Assembly: GCF_019216885.1 (NCBI RefSeq)
Contig: NZ_JAAQRC020000001.1
Coordinates: 2,604,001-2,668,000, forward strand
Origin: Methylobacterium sp. SyP6R
GTDB taxonomy: Bacteria; Pseudomonadota; Alphaproteobacteria; Rhizobiales; Beijerinckiaceae
Length of the DNA stretch: 64,000 nucleotides
Direction of reading: 5' to 3'
A program made the translations under genes and the position numbers. The notes under the pieces are model-generated. The model saw only the letters and a program-made list of their open reading frames with translations. It did no database searches and had not been told where the DNA came from. Numbering within the stretch: the first letter of the stretch is position 1; every line of letters begins with the position of its first letter. Shown here one piece after another: positions 39,881 to 48,417 of the stretch.

Positions 39881-41638
39881 ATGCGCGCATTGATCGATCT
39901 CCTCCGCGCCATGACCCCGCGCGAGCGCCGCCGTGCCGGGCTGATCGGAGCCGGGCTGGCGCTGGCGGCCCTGCTCGAAGTGGTCGGCGTCGCCTCGGTG
40001 ATACCGTTCCTGACCCTGGTCGGCGATCCCGGGGCGGCGGCGCGCATTCCGGCGCTCGCCACCCTCCGCGACGGGCTCGGGCTGACCGACGACCGCAGCT
40101 TCCTGATCGTGGTCGGGCTGGCGGCGCTTCTCGCCATCCTCACCACCTCCTGCGTCAATGCCGGGCTCACCTACGCCCAGCTGCGCTTCAGCCACAGCGT
40201 CGGCTACGGCTTTGCCCGCCGGCTGCTGTTTCGCACCATCGATCGCGAGCGGCTGTTCTTCACGACCGCCAACAGCGCCGAGCTCGCCAAGACGATCCTC
40301 AGCGAGACCGACCGCCTCGTCGTCGGCGTGCTGACGCCGGCCACCGTCATCGCCTCGCGGGCGACCTCGGCACTCGCGGTCATCGCCTTCCTGCTCGTGG
40401 TCTCGCCGCGCCTGGCGCTGATCCTCGGGGCCGGCTTCGGCGGGCTCTATGTCGGCATCTTCCTGGTGGTGCGGGCGCGGCTCGCCCGCATCGGCGCCCG
40501 GGCCGTGGCCGGCAATGCGGGCCGGTTCCAGGTGGTGCACGAGACCTTGGGCGGCCTCACCGAACTGAAGCTCTACGGCCGGGCGCAGGCCTTCGCGAGC
40601 CGGTTCGAGGCCCCCGCCCGCACCTATGCGCAAGCGAGCGCCGAGAGCCTGCTCACCGGGCAGCTGCCGCGCTTCGTCATCGAGGCGCTCGCCTTCGGCG
40701 GCGTGATCGTGGTGGTGCTGTTCGCGCTCTCGCAGGGGCTCGACACCGCCGGCATCCTGCCGCTGCTCGGCCTCTTCGCCTTCGCGGGCTACCGGATGCT
40801 GCCGGCCTTCCAGAACGTGTTCAACGCGCTGGCGCTCCTGCGCTTCACCCTGCCGGCGGTGCGGCTGGTGGTCGACGGGCTCACAGGCGAGCGCCCGTCG
40901 ATCCCCCGGACCTCCGAGCGCCTGCCGTTCCGGGAGGCGATCCGCCTTGATCGCCTTGGATTCGACTACGAGCCCGGCCGCCCGGCGCTCTCAGGTGTCA
41001 CTCTGACGATTCCGGCCCACACCACGGTCGGCCTCGTCGGCCGCACCGGCTCGGGCAAGTCGACGCTGATCGGCCTGATCCTCGGCTTCCTGCATCCGAC
41101 CACCGGCCGCATCGCCGTCGATGGCGTGACGCTCGATGCCGCCACCCTGCCGGCCTGGCAGAACCGCATCGGCTACGTCCCGCAGGACATCTTCCTGATC
41201 GACGGCACCATCGCGGAGAACATCGCCTTCGGCCTCGACACGATCGACCCGGCGGCGGTGGAACGGGCGGCCAGGCTCGCCGGCGCGCACGACTTCGTCG
41301 CCGCCCTGCCGGAGGCCTACGCCACCCGCGTCGGCGAGCGCGGCGCCCGGCTCTCCGGCGGCCAGCGCCAGCGCATCGGCATCGCCCGGGCGCTCTACCA
41401 CGACCCCGACGTGATCGTGTTCGACGAGGCGACCTCCGCCCTCGACAGCGAGACCGAGGGGGTGGTGATGCGGGCGGTTCAGGGGCTTGCCGGCACCCGC
41501 ACGCTCATCATGATCGCCCACCGCCTCACCAGCCTCGCGGGCGCCGATACCGTGCACGTGCTGGAGGGCGGATGGATCGTCGCCTCGGGCCCGCCGGAGC
41601 AGGTGCTGCCGCAGGTGCGGGCGGGGGAGCAGGCGTGA
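39881..41638 (+). CDS. ABC exporter, PglK-like lipid-linked glycan flippase
   Basis: A 585-residue half-transporter with a fused membrane domain (about residues 1-330, six helices) and nucleotide-binding domain (about 350-580). The NBD is fully canonical: Walker A GRTGSGKST, Q-loop YVPQDIFL, signature [16 protein letters not shown], Walker B VIVFDEATSALD and an H-loop in MIAHRLTSL. The membrane domain segment ETLGGLTELKLYGRAQAFASRFE resembles PglK-type flippases rather than MsbA. With the three glycosyltransferases upstream it would translocate the finished lipid-linked oligosaccharide. Confidence 0.88.
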   Translation: MRALIDLLRAMTPRERRRAGLIGAGLALAALLEVVGVASVIPFLTLVGDPGAAARIPALATLRDGLGLTDDRSFLIVVGLAALLAILTTSCVNAGLTYAQLRFSHSVGYGFARRLLFRTIDRERLFFTTANSAELAKTILSETDRLVVGVLTPATVIASRATSALAVIAFLLVVSPRLALILGAGFGGLYVGIFLVVRARLARIGARAVAGNAGRFQVVHETLGGLTELKLYGRAQAFASRFEAPARTYAQASAESLLTGQLPRFVIEALAFGGVIVVVLFALSQGLDTAGILPLLGLFAFAGYRMLPAFQNVFNALALLRFTLPAVRLVVDGLTGERPSIPRTSERLPFREAIRLDRLGFDYEPGRPALSGVTLTIPAHTTVGLVGRTGSGKSTLIGLILGFLHPTTGRIAVDGVTLDAATLPAWQNRIGYVPQDIFLIDGTIAENIAFGLDTIDPAAVERAARLAGAHDFVAALPEAYATRVGERGARLSGGQRQRIGIARALYHDPDVIVFDEATSALDSETEGVVMRAVQGLAGTRTLIMIAHRLTSLAGADTVHVLEGGWIVASGPPEQVLPQVRAGEQA

Positions 41639-41659
41639 TCGTGGCGGGGCCGCGACGGA

Positions 41660-42625
41660 TCACGGCTCCAGCGCACCGTAATCGTGGGTATAGGCCCCCT
41701 CCTCGAACTGGTCGAAGCCCTGGCTCCAGCTTCGGCCGGGCCAGAGGTAATCGACGCGGCCCGCCTCCGGCCGGTACAGGGCGGTGTAGGCCGTGGTGAA
41801 GCTGAGCTTGCGCGAGTAGAGCGGCGCCTCGAAGAAGCGCGCGGCCAGCGTCGCGAGGGTCGTCGACGGATCGGCCAGGGCCTCCTCCAGCACCCGCTGG
41901 CGTAGCGCCGAGCCGGCGGCCGGCGACACCCGCTCCTGGTGGTTGGTGCAGGTGCGCTGGCGCGTCACCGCAGGCTCGCGCCGGGGGCCGAGGAAGACCG
42001 TGGCGTGGTCGCCCGTCCGGTCGAGGAGCGTGACGTTGTGGAGCTGCACCGCCGGGAGGCGGCGGAGCGCGGCCACCCCCTCGCGGACCGACCCGCAGGT
42101 CTCCAGCACGTAGCGCAGCATCTGGATGATGGCGAAGCCCTCGCCGCGCCGGGCGAGGCCGCCCAGCGTGCAGCTGGCCACCAGCCCGTCCTCGTTCATC
42201 CCGTCGAGGCAGCCGCCCCAGGGCCGCTGCACCATCCCGATCACCCGGCGTCCCGCCCAGGCGGTCATCTCGATGCGGCCGGTGATGACGGTCAGGGGAT
42301 AATCGTAGTTGCGGATCAGGGCCGGGCCGTCGGCGCCGAGCCAGACCGCCTGGCTGCATCCCTGCCGGTGCGGGGCCGGGCGGTAATGGCTGAGGATGCG
42401 GTGGGCCAGGTCGTCGTCGCCGACCATCGCGCACAGGTCGTCGTAAGGGGCCACGAATTCGGGCATGTGGCGCGCGAGCGCCGCACGGCACTCCGCGGCC
42501 GTCGGCCGCTCGGGCGCCCCCTCCCCGAGATACCACCGCGCCGCCTCGTCCCGCCCGTCCCGGAAGCGGGCGAGCCAGCCGGCGCCGGGGCGGTCCTCGA
42601 CATGGGCGGTGAAGGTTTTTTCCAT
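41660..42625 (-). CDS. C45-type autoproteolytic acyltransferase/hydrolase
   Basis: A 321-residue Ntn-hydrolase of the acyl-CoA:6-aminopenicillanate acyltransferase-like family. The precursor is expected to cleave itself before Cys90 in HRQGCSQAVWLGADGPALIRNYDYP, freeing the catalytic cysteine. Further conserved blocks are GGCLDGMNEDGLVASCTLGG and VQLHNVTLLDRTGDHATVFLGP. There is no signal peptide. Natural substrates of bacterial relatives are mostly unknown (amide or lactam hydrolysis). It is convergent with the flippase gene, with a 21-bp gap. Confidence 0.85.
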   Translation of the reverse strand: MEKTFTAHVEDRPGAGWLARFRDGRDEAARWYLGEGAPERPTAAECRAALARHMPEFVAPYDDLCAMVGDDDLAHRILSHYRPAPHRQGCSQAVWLGADGPALIRNYDYPLTVITGRIEMTAWAGRRVIGMVQRPWGGCLDGMNEDGLVASCTLGGLARRGEGFAIIQMLRYVLETCGSVREGVAALRRLPAVQLHNVTLLDRTGDHATVFLGPRREPAVTRQRTCTNHQERVSPAAGSALRQRVLEEALADPSTTLATLAARFFEAPLYSRKLSFTTAYTALYRPEAGRVDYLWPGRSWSQGFDQFEEGAYTHDYGALEP

Positions 42626-42993
42626 TCCTGTCGCTCCTCCGGCCCGGCTCCTTGCTCATGGCTCAGGAGCGGTGTCCGCTCCCGCGCAGCCATCGCCGCT
42701 GCGGTCGTGCCCCGGCCTCGCTCCCACCGGACCCGTATCGTCCGGCGATATAGTCATCCGGCGTCGGGAATCCCCTCTTCGGCCCGTCCGGGTCGGGAGA
42801 CGTCTCGCCGCGGTACGAGCGCTCCGGCTTTCCGCCGTGGACGCCGACCGCGGTCGGCCAAGGGGGCCCTGCCGCAGCGGAGCATTGGACGTTACCTTGT
42901 AGAGGCATCTTCGTTCTTTTTTTCCGTTCAATCATTCATCTTTCATCAACCAAATCATGCAACAAAATAGGAAAATCCACCTGATCTTTGCCG
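42626..42993. other. Gene-free stretch upstream of the chemoreceptor
   Basis: The last 90 bases are clearly AT-richer than the surroundings (runs of T and ATCATTCATC-like sequence), fitting a promoter for the chemoreceptor gene. I could not identify a specific sigma-factor site. The rest shows no coding sequence or repeats. Confidence 0.5.
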
Positions 42994-45033
42994 ATGAATA
43001 TCAGGAACAGCCTGTCCAGCCGCTTGATGGTGATCACGGGATCGGCGATCGGCCTGACCCTGGCCGGCTTCGTCGGCATCTCCGGATGGATGGCGGCGGA
43101 ACGGACGAATCGCGAGATCCTGCAGATCGCCGCGGAGAAGGCGGCCAGCACAACGGCGGAGACCTCGATCCCGATCGTCGATGCGATCTCCGCCAGCCGA
43201 GCCCTCGCGGCGACGATGTCGGGGCAACTGAGCGGCGACGGCGTCCGCAAGGCCGACGCCGTCGCGGCGACCAAGGCCCTGATCCAGGATTACCCCAACA
43301 TCTTCGGCGCCTGGATGTCCGACACCACCGACAAACGGGCGGCGAAGGCCCTGACCGGACACGGTTTCGAGAACGATGACGGCGTCTTCACCCCGTACTG
43401 GACGCGACAGGACGACGGCACCCTCGCCTTCGGGACGTTCCCGATCGTCGCCACGGAGGAATGGTACAGGAGCCCGGTCACGTCGGGCCGGAGCGTCCTC
43501 GTCGAACCCTACGTGACCAACCAGGGCCAGCTCGTCACCTCGATCAGTTCGCCGCTCAAGGTCGGTGGCACCGTCGTCGGAGTGGCCGGAGTCGATATCC
43601 GCTTGAGCGGGCTCGCCGCGGCGTTCGCGGCGTTGCGCCCGTTCGAGGGCGGGCGCGTCCTGCTGCTGTCGAATGCCCGCAAGTGGATCGTCCCGCCGCA
43701 GGGCGACCTCCTGATGAAGGAGTATGACGGCATCGGCGGCCAAGAGGTCGCTGCCGCCCTGGCCGACCGGCATCCGCGCACCCTCCGGGGCAGCCCGGAC
43801 GGCTCGGTCCGCTTCGTCTACCCCTTCACCCAGCCGGGCATGAACACGACCTGGGCCCTGGTGATGGACGTGCCGGCTGCGGCGTTCACACGGCCGATCT
43901 ACTGGCGCATCGCCGAGACCGCCGCGGGCGGGCTCCTCATCCTCGTCGTCCTCGTCGGCGTCATCGTGGTGACGAGCCGGACCATGATCGGGACGCCGCT
44001 CAAGCGGTGCCTCGAGACGGTCCAGGCCCTGATCGACCGGCGCTACGACGTGACGATCACCGGCACCGAGCGCGGCGACGAGATCGGCCGGATCAACCGG
44101 GCACTCGAAGTCTTCCGCGACAAGGCGCACCAGGCGGACCTCCTGATGAGCGAGAGCGAGGCGGAGCAGCAGCGCCGGGTGGCGCGCGCGCACCGCATCG
44201 ACCGGCTCGTCTCCGACTTCCAGCGGACGATCGCCGGCTCGCTGGAGATCGTCACCTCGGCGGCGACCGAGCTCGACGCGACGGCACGCTCGATGACCCA
44301 GGTCGCCGACGACACCAACGGCCAGGCCGTCGCCTCGAGCGCCGCGGCCGAGCAGACGGCGGTCAACGTGCAGACCGTGGCGGCGGCCGCCGAGGAGATG
44401 GTGTCCTCGCTCCAGGAGATCGAGCGGCAGGTCCTGCGATCGAACGATGTCGCGTCGCACGCCGCGCAGGAAGCGGCGGCGACCGGCACCGCCATGGCGG
44501 CCCTGAACAGTGCGGCCGACCAGATCGGCGCCGCCGTCACCCTCATCTCGACTATCGCCGCACAGACCAACCTGCTGGCGCTCAACGCCACGATCGAGGC
44601 GGCCCGGGCCGGCGAGGCCGGCCGCGGCTTCTCGGTCGTCGCCGCGGAGGTGAAGGAACTCGCCAACCAGACCGGCCGGGCCACGGACGAGATCACCGGC
44701 CAGATCGGCGCGATCCAGGCCGCCACCGGTCAGGTGGCGGACGCGATGCGGCAGATCAACCGCACCATCGCCGGGATGGGCGAGATCAGCGCCGCGATCG
44801 CCGCGACGGTCACGCAGCAGGCCGCCGCCACCGGCGAGATCTCGCGCAATGCGAGCGAGGCGGCGCGCGGCACCCGGGACGTATCGCACAACGTCTCGCG
44901 GGTGCTGGTCTCGTCGGGTGAAACCGGCAGCGCCGCCTCGCAGGTGCTGAGCGCCGCGGCCGAGCTGGCGACGCAGTCGCTCAACGTGAAGCGGGAGGTC
45001 GACGGCTTCCTGCGCGACATCCAGGCGGCCTGA
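42994..45033 (+). CDS. Methyl-accepting chemotaxis protein with dCache sensor
   Basis: A 679-residue transmembrane chemoreceptor. Helix 1 is at about residues 10-30. A large periplasmic double-Cache domain covers about 35-300 ([10 protein letters not shown]...[17 protein letters not shown]...[10 protein letters not shown] are typical ligand-site blocks). Helix 2 is at about 305-328 ([17 protein letters not shown]), then HAMP (about 330-385). The signalling domain follows, with its hairpin tip [20 protein letters not shown] near residue 530. It ends [14 protein letters not shown] without an NWETF receptor tail. dCache_1 domains commonly bind amino acids. It is monocistronic and ends in a strong terminator. 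Confidence 0.93.
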   Translation: MNIRNSLSSRLMVITGSAIGLTLAGFVGISGWMAAERTNREILQIAAEKAASTTAETSIPIVDAISASRALAATMSGQLSGDGVRKADAVAATKALIQDYPNIFGAWMSDTTDKRAAKALTGHGFENDDGVFTPYWTRQDDGTLAFGTFPIVATEEWYRSPVTSGRSVLVEPYVTNQGQLVTSISSPLKVGGTVVGVAGVDIRLSGLAAAFAALRPFEGGRVLLLSNARKWIVPPQGDLLMKEYDGIGGQEVAAALADRHPRTLRGSPDGSVRFVYPFTQPGMNTTWALVMDVPAAAFTRPIYWRIAETAAGGLLILVVLVGVIVVTSRTMIGTPLKRCLETVQALIDRRYDVTITGTERGDEIGRINRALEVFRDKAHQADLLMSESEAEQQRRVARAHRIDRLVSDFQRTIAGSLEIVTSAATELDATARSMTQVADDTNGQAVASSAAAEQTAVNVQTVAAAAEEMVSSLQEIERQVLRSNDVASHAAQEAAATGTAMAALNSAADQIGAAVTLISTIAAQTNLLALNATIEAARAGEAGRGFSVVAAEVKELANQTGRATDEITGQIGAIQAATGQVADAMRQINRTIAGMGEISAAIAATVTQQAAATGEISRNASEAARGTRDVSHNVSRVLVSSGETGSAASQVLSAAAELATQSLNVKREVDGFLRDIQAA

Positions 45034-45070
45034 ACCCGTCAGGCCCGCCCTCCCCTTCGATCGGGCCCGG

Positions 45071-45099
45071 CCCTCCGCGTGACGCGGAGGGTTTTTTTT
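45071..45099 (+). terminator. Rho-independent terminator, possibly bidirectional
   Basis: CCCTCCGCGT, GAC and GCGGAGGG form an 8-bp stem followed by eight T residues, 38 bases after the chemoreceptor stop. The convergent gene's stop lies only three bases beyond the T run. Confidence 0.9.
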
Positions 45100-45101
45100 C
45101 G

Positions 45102-45713
45102 TCACCACATCGTCTGCTTTGCCCGCTCGGCCCAGGCCGCGTCGTAGCTCTCGCCGCCGACGCGGCCTTCGCTCATCTCGGCCAGGATCTGGCCCGGCGT
45201 CGGCAGGGTCTCGGGATCGACCCGGGCCTCGTCCCGCCACAGGCCGGAGCGGATCAGCGCCCGGGCGCACTGGAAATAGACCTCGACCACCCGGATCACC
45301 ATCACGGTGCGCGGCGCCTTGCCCTCGACGGCGAAGGAAGCGCAGAGTGCCGCATCGTCGTCGATCACCGCGCGTCCGTTGATCCGCAGCGCATTGCCGA
45401 TCCCGGGGATCAGGAACATCAGCCCGACCCGCGGATCGCGCACGACGTTGCGCAGGCTGTCGATCCGGTTGTTGCCGCGGCGGTCGGGCAGCAAAAGCGT
45501 GCGCGGATCGGCGACCCTCACGAAGCCCGGACGGTCGCCGCGCGGCGAGCAATCGAGCCCCTCCGGGCCGCTCGTCGCCAGGGCGGCGAAGGGCGCGACC
45601 TCGATGAAGCGCCGATAATGCGGCGTGATGTGGTCGGCGACCTTCGCGGTCGAGGCCTAGCCGACCGCGCCGTAGACCCGTTCCAGGTCCGCCACAGTTT
45701 CCAGGGTCGCCAT
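45102..45713 (-). pseudogene. PPOX-like flavoprotein gene interrupted by one amber codon
   Basis: A pyridoxamine 5'-phosphate oxidase-like (MSMEG_1061-type) protein of 203 codons from the ATG at 45713. It has a good GGGAGA ribosome-binding site but a TAG at codon 19 (45659-45657). The frame is otherwise open to the end: before the stop it reads LETVADLERVYGAVG, after it ASTAKVADHITPHYRRFIE, then GPEGLDCSPRGDRPGFVRV and LLLPDRRGNNRIDSLRN, the flavin-binding core. Glutamate (GAG) is usual at that position, so a single G-to-T change would explain it. Internal GTG initiation at 45521 would lose part of the fold. No other damage is visible, so the lesion is recent or read through. Confidence 0.8.
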
Positions 45714-45829
45714 CTGCCCGTCTCCCGCGTGAGGCTCGTGGCTCGGTTAGGCGATCGACGGGCTGGTGACCATCGAGGAGATCGCACCCATGCGTGAGAT
45801 TCCCTCACCGAGGCACAGGCCGGGTCGCG

Positions 45830-45845
45830 GTTGCCAGCTGGCAAC
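45830..45845. promoter_or_regulatory. parS centromere-like site 1
   Basis: GTTGCCAGCTGGCAAC is a perfect 16-bp palindrome fitting the repABC-plasmid parS consensus GTTNNNNGCNNNNAAC. It lies 114 bp upstream of repA, where RepB binding could also contribute to operon control. An identical copy is at 47250-47265. Confidence 0.85.
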
Positions 45846-45864
45846 TTTCCGTCCGTCCCGAGAT

Positions 45865-45882
45865 GGTTAATCGATCTTAACC
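45865..45882. promoter_or_regulatory. Candidate operator upstream of repA
   Basis: GGTTAA and TTAACC arms are separated by TCGATC, about 77-94 bp upstream of the repA start. Plasmid ParA/RepA proteins autoregulate through such inverted repeats, and the AT-rich flank (AACCAAAAACC) could hold promoter elements. The assignment rests on position and symmetry only. Confidence 0.45.
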
Positions 45883-45958
45883 AAAAACCGATTGCGTCCC
45901 CACGGCCACGCTGGCATCGTCTTACGGATTTTCTCCGCAATTCGCCTGGAAGCCGTAA

Positions 45959-47179
45959 ATGCCCGATCAGCCGCAGGAGCAGGCGAGAGCCGCGATCTCC
46001 GACCGTCCCTCGATCACCCGGATCATCGCCGACGATGGCGGCGCCCTCTCGAACGAGTTGAACGCGCTGCGGCGCACCCTCTTCCCGCCGGCCTCGCACA
46101 AGCTGCTGCGCTCGTTCTCCTCCGGCGAGGCGGCGAAGCTGATCGGGGTCGCGGACGGCTACCTGCGCCAGCTCTCGCTGGCGAGCAAGGGACCGCAGCC
46201 TGAGATCGGCCCCGGCGGCCGGCGCTCCTACACGCTCGACCAGATCAACGAGCTGCGCCAGCTCCTCGATGACGGCCCGAAGGCGAAGGGCTACGTGCCC
46301 CACCGCTCCGGCGATGAGCATTGCCAGGTGCTCGCGGTGGTGAACTTCAAGGGCGGGTCGGGCAAGACCACAACGGCGGCCCACCTCGCCCAGTACCTCG
46401 CCTTGCGCGGCTACCGGGTGCTCGCCGTCGACCTCGACCCGCAGGCCTCGCTGACCGCGCTCCACGGCTACCAGCCGGAATTCGACGTCGGCCCCAACCA
46501 GACCCTCTACGCCGCGATCCGCCACGACGACGAGCAGAAGCCGCTGAGTGAGGTGGTGCGCAAGACCTACTTCCCGGGCCTCGACCTCGTGCCCGGCAAC
46601 CTCGAACTGATGGAGTTCGAGCACGACACCCCGCGGGTGCTGGCCGACCGCAACGCCGAGCCGTTCTTCGGCCGCATCGCCACGGCGCTCGGCAGCGTCG
46701 CCGACGATTACGACGTGATGATCCTCGACTGCCCGCCGCAGCTCGGCTTCCTGACGCTGGGCGCGCTCTGCGCCGCCACCGCGATGCTGGTGACGGTGCA
46801 TCCCCAGATGCTCGACGTGATGTCGATGTGCCAGTTCCTGCTGATGGCCTCCGACCTGCTCGGGGTGGTGCAGGAGGCCGGCGCCGACCTCGATTACGAC
46901 TTCCTGCGCTACGTCGTGACTCGTTACGAGCCGTCGGACGCGCCGCAGACCCAGATGGTCGGCTTCATGCGCTCGCTGTTCCGCGAGCGGGTGCTGACCC
47001 ACCTGATGCTGAAATCGACCGCGATCTCGGATGCCGGCCTGTCGAAGCAGACGCTCTACGAGATCGGCCGCGAGAGCTTCACCCGCGCCACCTACGACCG
47101 GGCGATCGAGGCGCTCGACGGGGTGAACGGCGAGATCGAGGCCCTGATGCACCGCGCCTGGGGACGCGTGCCGGCATGA
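45959..47179 (+). CDS. repA: RepA, ParA-type plasmid partitioning ATPase
   Basis: A 406-residue partition ATPase of the repABC/ParA type Ib-like class with an N-terminal DNA-binding extension. Residues about 50-105 form a MerR/HTH-like region (FSSGEAAKLIGVADGYLRQLSL). The deviant Walker A is VNFKGGSGKTTTAAH (131-138), Walker A' is VLAVDLDPQASLTALHG, and Walker B is VMILDCPPQLGFL. It pulls replicon copies apart with RepB-parS complexes and usually represses the operon. Its stop overlaps the repB start by four bases. The N-terminal domain makes it distinct from chromosomal ParA/Soj. Confidence 0.95.
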   Translation: MPDQPQEQARAAISDRPSITRIIADDGGALSNELNALRRTLFPPASHKLLRSFSSGEAAKLIGVADGYLRQLSLASKGPQPEIGPGGRRSYTLDQINELRQLLDDGPKAKGYVPHRSGDEHCQVLAVVNFKGGSGKTTTAAHLAQYLALRGYRVLAVDLDPQASLTALHGYQPEFDVGPNQTLYAAIRHDDEQKPLSEVVRKTYFPGLDLVPGNLELMEFEHDTPRVLADRNAEPFFGRIATALGSVADDYDVMILDCPPQLGFLTLGALCAATAMLVTVHPQMLDVMSMCQFLLMASDLLGVVQEAGADLDYDFLRYVVTRYEPSDAPQTQMVGFMRSLFRERVLTHLMLKSTAISDAGLSKQTLYEIGRESFTRATYDRAIEALDGVNGEIEALMHRAWGRVPA

Positions 47180-48219
47180 AGCGCAAGGATGCCCTCCGCG
47201 CGGCCTTGAGCGCCCGTTCCCAAGAACCGCAACAAGACGCGCAAACGGAGTTGCCAGCTGGCAACCTGCCTGAGACGGTGGAGACGCCCGCCGAGGCGCC
47301 GCGCCCCCTGGTGCGCTCCGGCGCCGTCGGCGCCATGGGGCGCAGCCTCGGCCGCATCGCCAGCGCGGCGGCGGAAGCCCGCGCCATGGTCGCCTCCGGC
47401 GACCGGGTGGTCGAGATAGACCCGGGCCTCATCGATGGGTCCTTCGTCAAGGATCGCCTCACCGGCGACCCGCAGGAGCACGCGGATTTCGTGGCGCTGA
47501 TCCGCGAGCGCGGCCAGCAGGTGCCGATCCTGGTGCGGCCGCATCCGAGCGCGGAGGGCCGCTATCAGGTGGCCTACGGCCATCGCCGCCTGCGCGCGGC
47601 GGCCGAGCTCGGCCAGCCGGTGCGGGCGGTGGTCAAGGCGCTCACTGACGAGGATCTGGTCGTTGCGCAAGGCCAGGAGAACTCGGCCCGGGCCGATCTC
47701 AGCTATATCGAGCGGGCTTTGTTCGCCATCGCGCTCGAGGATCGCGGCTTCGACCGCGCCACCATCATGGCGGCTTTGGCGGTCGAGAAGACCCAGCTGT
47801 CGCGCCTGATCGGCATCGGCCGGGCGGTGCCGGCGGAGGTCGTGGCGGCTCTGGGTCCGGCGCCCAAGGCCGGGCGGCCGCGCTGGACGGCGCTCGTCGA
47901 GGCTCTGGCCCGGGAGGGAGCCGGGGAGGTGGTCGCCCGCATCCTGGCGGCGCCGGATTTTTCGCAGCTATCCTCCGACGACCGCTTCGCCCGGCTGCTC
48001 GCCGGCCTCACCGCACCGGCGCCGCGGCCGGCGCCGACCCCGGCGGTATGGACCAATCTCGGTGGCCGGCCGGTGGTGCGGATCGAGCGCGGCCGCCAGG
48101 GCACCCAGCTCACCGTCGACGACACGGTCGAGCCGGATTTCGCCGCCTACCTGATCCAGAGTCTACCCCAGCTCTACGCCGCCTTCGCCGAGTCGAAGAC
48201 GCGCGACGAGACCGATTAA
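47176..48219 (+). CDS. repB: RepB, ParB-type centromere-binding protein
   Basis: A 347-residue partition protein. The ParB N-terminal domain covers about residues 80-180 (ILVRPHPSAEGRYQVAYGHRRLRAAAELG, the CTPase-type GHRR motif). The HTH that reads parS lies around residues 185-220 (DLSYIERALFAIAL...TIMAALAVEKTQLSRLI). The C-terminal 60 residues should mediate dimerisation. A parS palindrome lies inside codons 25-30, coding for ELPAGN. ATG 47176 overlaps the repA stop. Confidence 0.94.
   Translation: MKRKDALRAALSARSQEPQQDAQTELPAGNLPETVETPAEAPRPLVRSGAVGAMGRSLGRIASAAAEARAMVASGDRVVEIDPGLIDGSFVKDRLTGDPQEHADFVALIRERGQQVPILVRPHPSAEGRYQVAYGHRRLRAAAELGQPVRAVVKALTDEDLVVAQGQENSARADLSYIERALFAIALEDRGFDRATIMAALAVEKTQLSRLIGIGRAVPAEVVAALGPAPKAGRPRWTALVEALAREGAGEVVARILAAPDFSQLSSDDRFARLLAGLTAPAPRPAPTPAVWTNLGGRPVVRIERGRQGTQLTVDDTVEPDFAAYLIQSLPQLYAAFAESKTRDETD
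47250..47265. promoter_or_regulatory. parS centromere-like site 2, inside repB
   Basis: This is an exact second copy of GTTGCCAGCTGGCAAC, within the 5' end of repB. It encodes a low-complexity, presumably tolerant part of the protein. Together with 45830-45845 it places one site on each side of repA. Confidence 0.85.
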
Positions 48220-48303
48220 GGTTCGATCCCATCCGCAACCGGCGGGATGAAGACTCGTCGGTTAGACACAGAGATTCACAGGAATCTGGTGCTCTGCTTC
48301 GGG

Positions 48304-48330
48304 AATCGGCAGACTTGGACTCTGCCGATT
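48304..48330. ncRNA. Hairpin between repB and the initiator gene (possible antisense RNA locus)
   Basis: AATCGGCAGA and TCTGCCGATT form a perfect 10-bp stem with loop CTTGGAC, in the roughly 200-bp stretch between repB and the initiator. In repABC plasmids this place encodes a small counter-transcribed RNA that limits initiator synthesis. I see the hairpin but no promoter or T run for an RNA, so this is a positional inference. Confidence 0.35.
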
Positions 48331-48417
48331 CGGGTTTCGCGCGTTACGACTCCGCCATGCAGAGTCACGATGCACGCCCCGACGGCGCGCATCCCCGTGC
48401 GGAGCCCTTTGGTGGAG

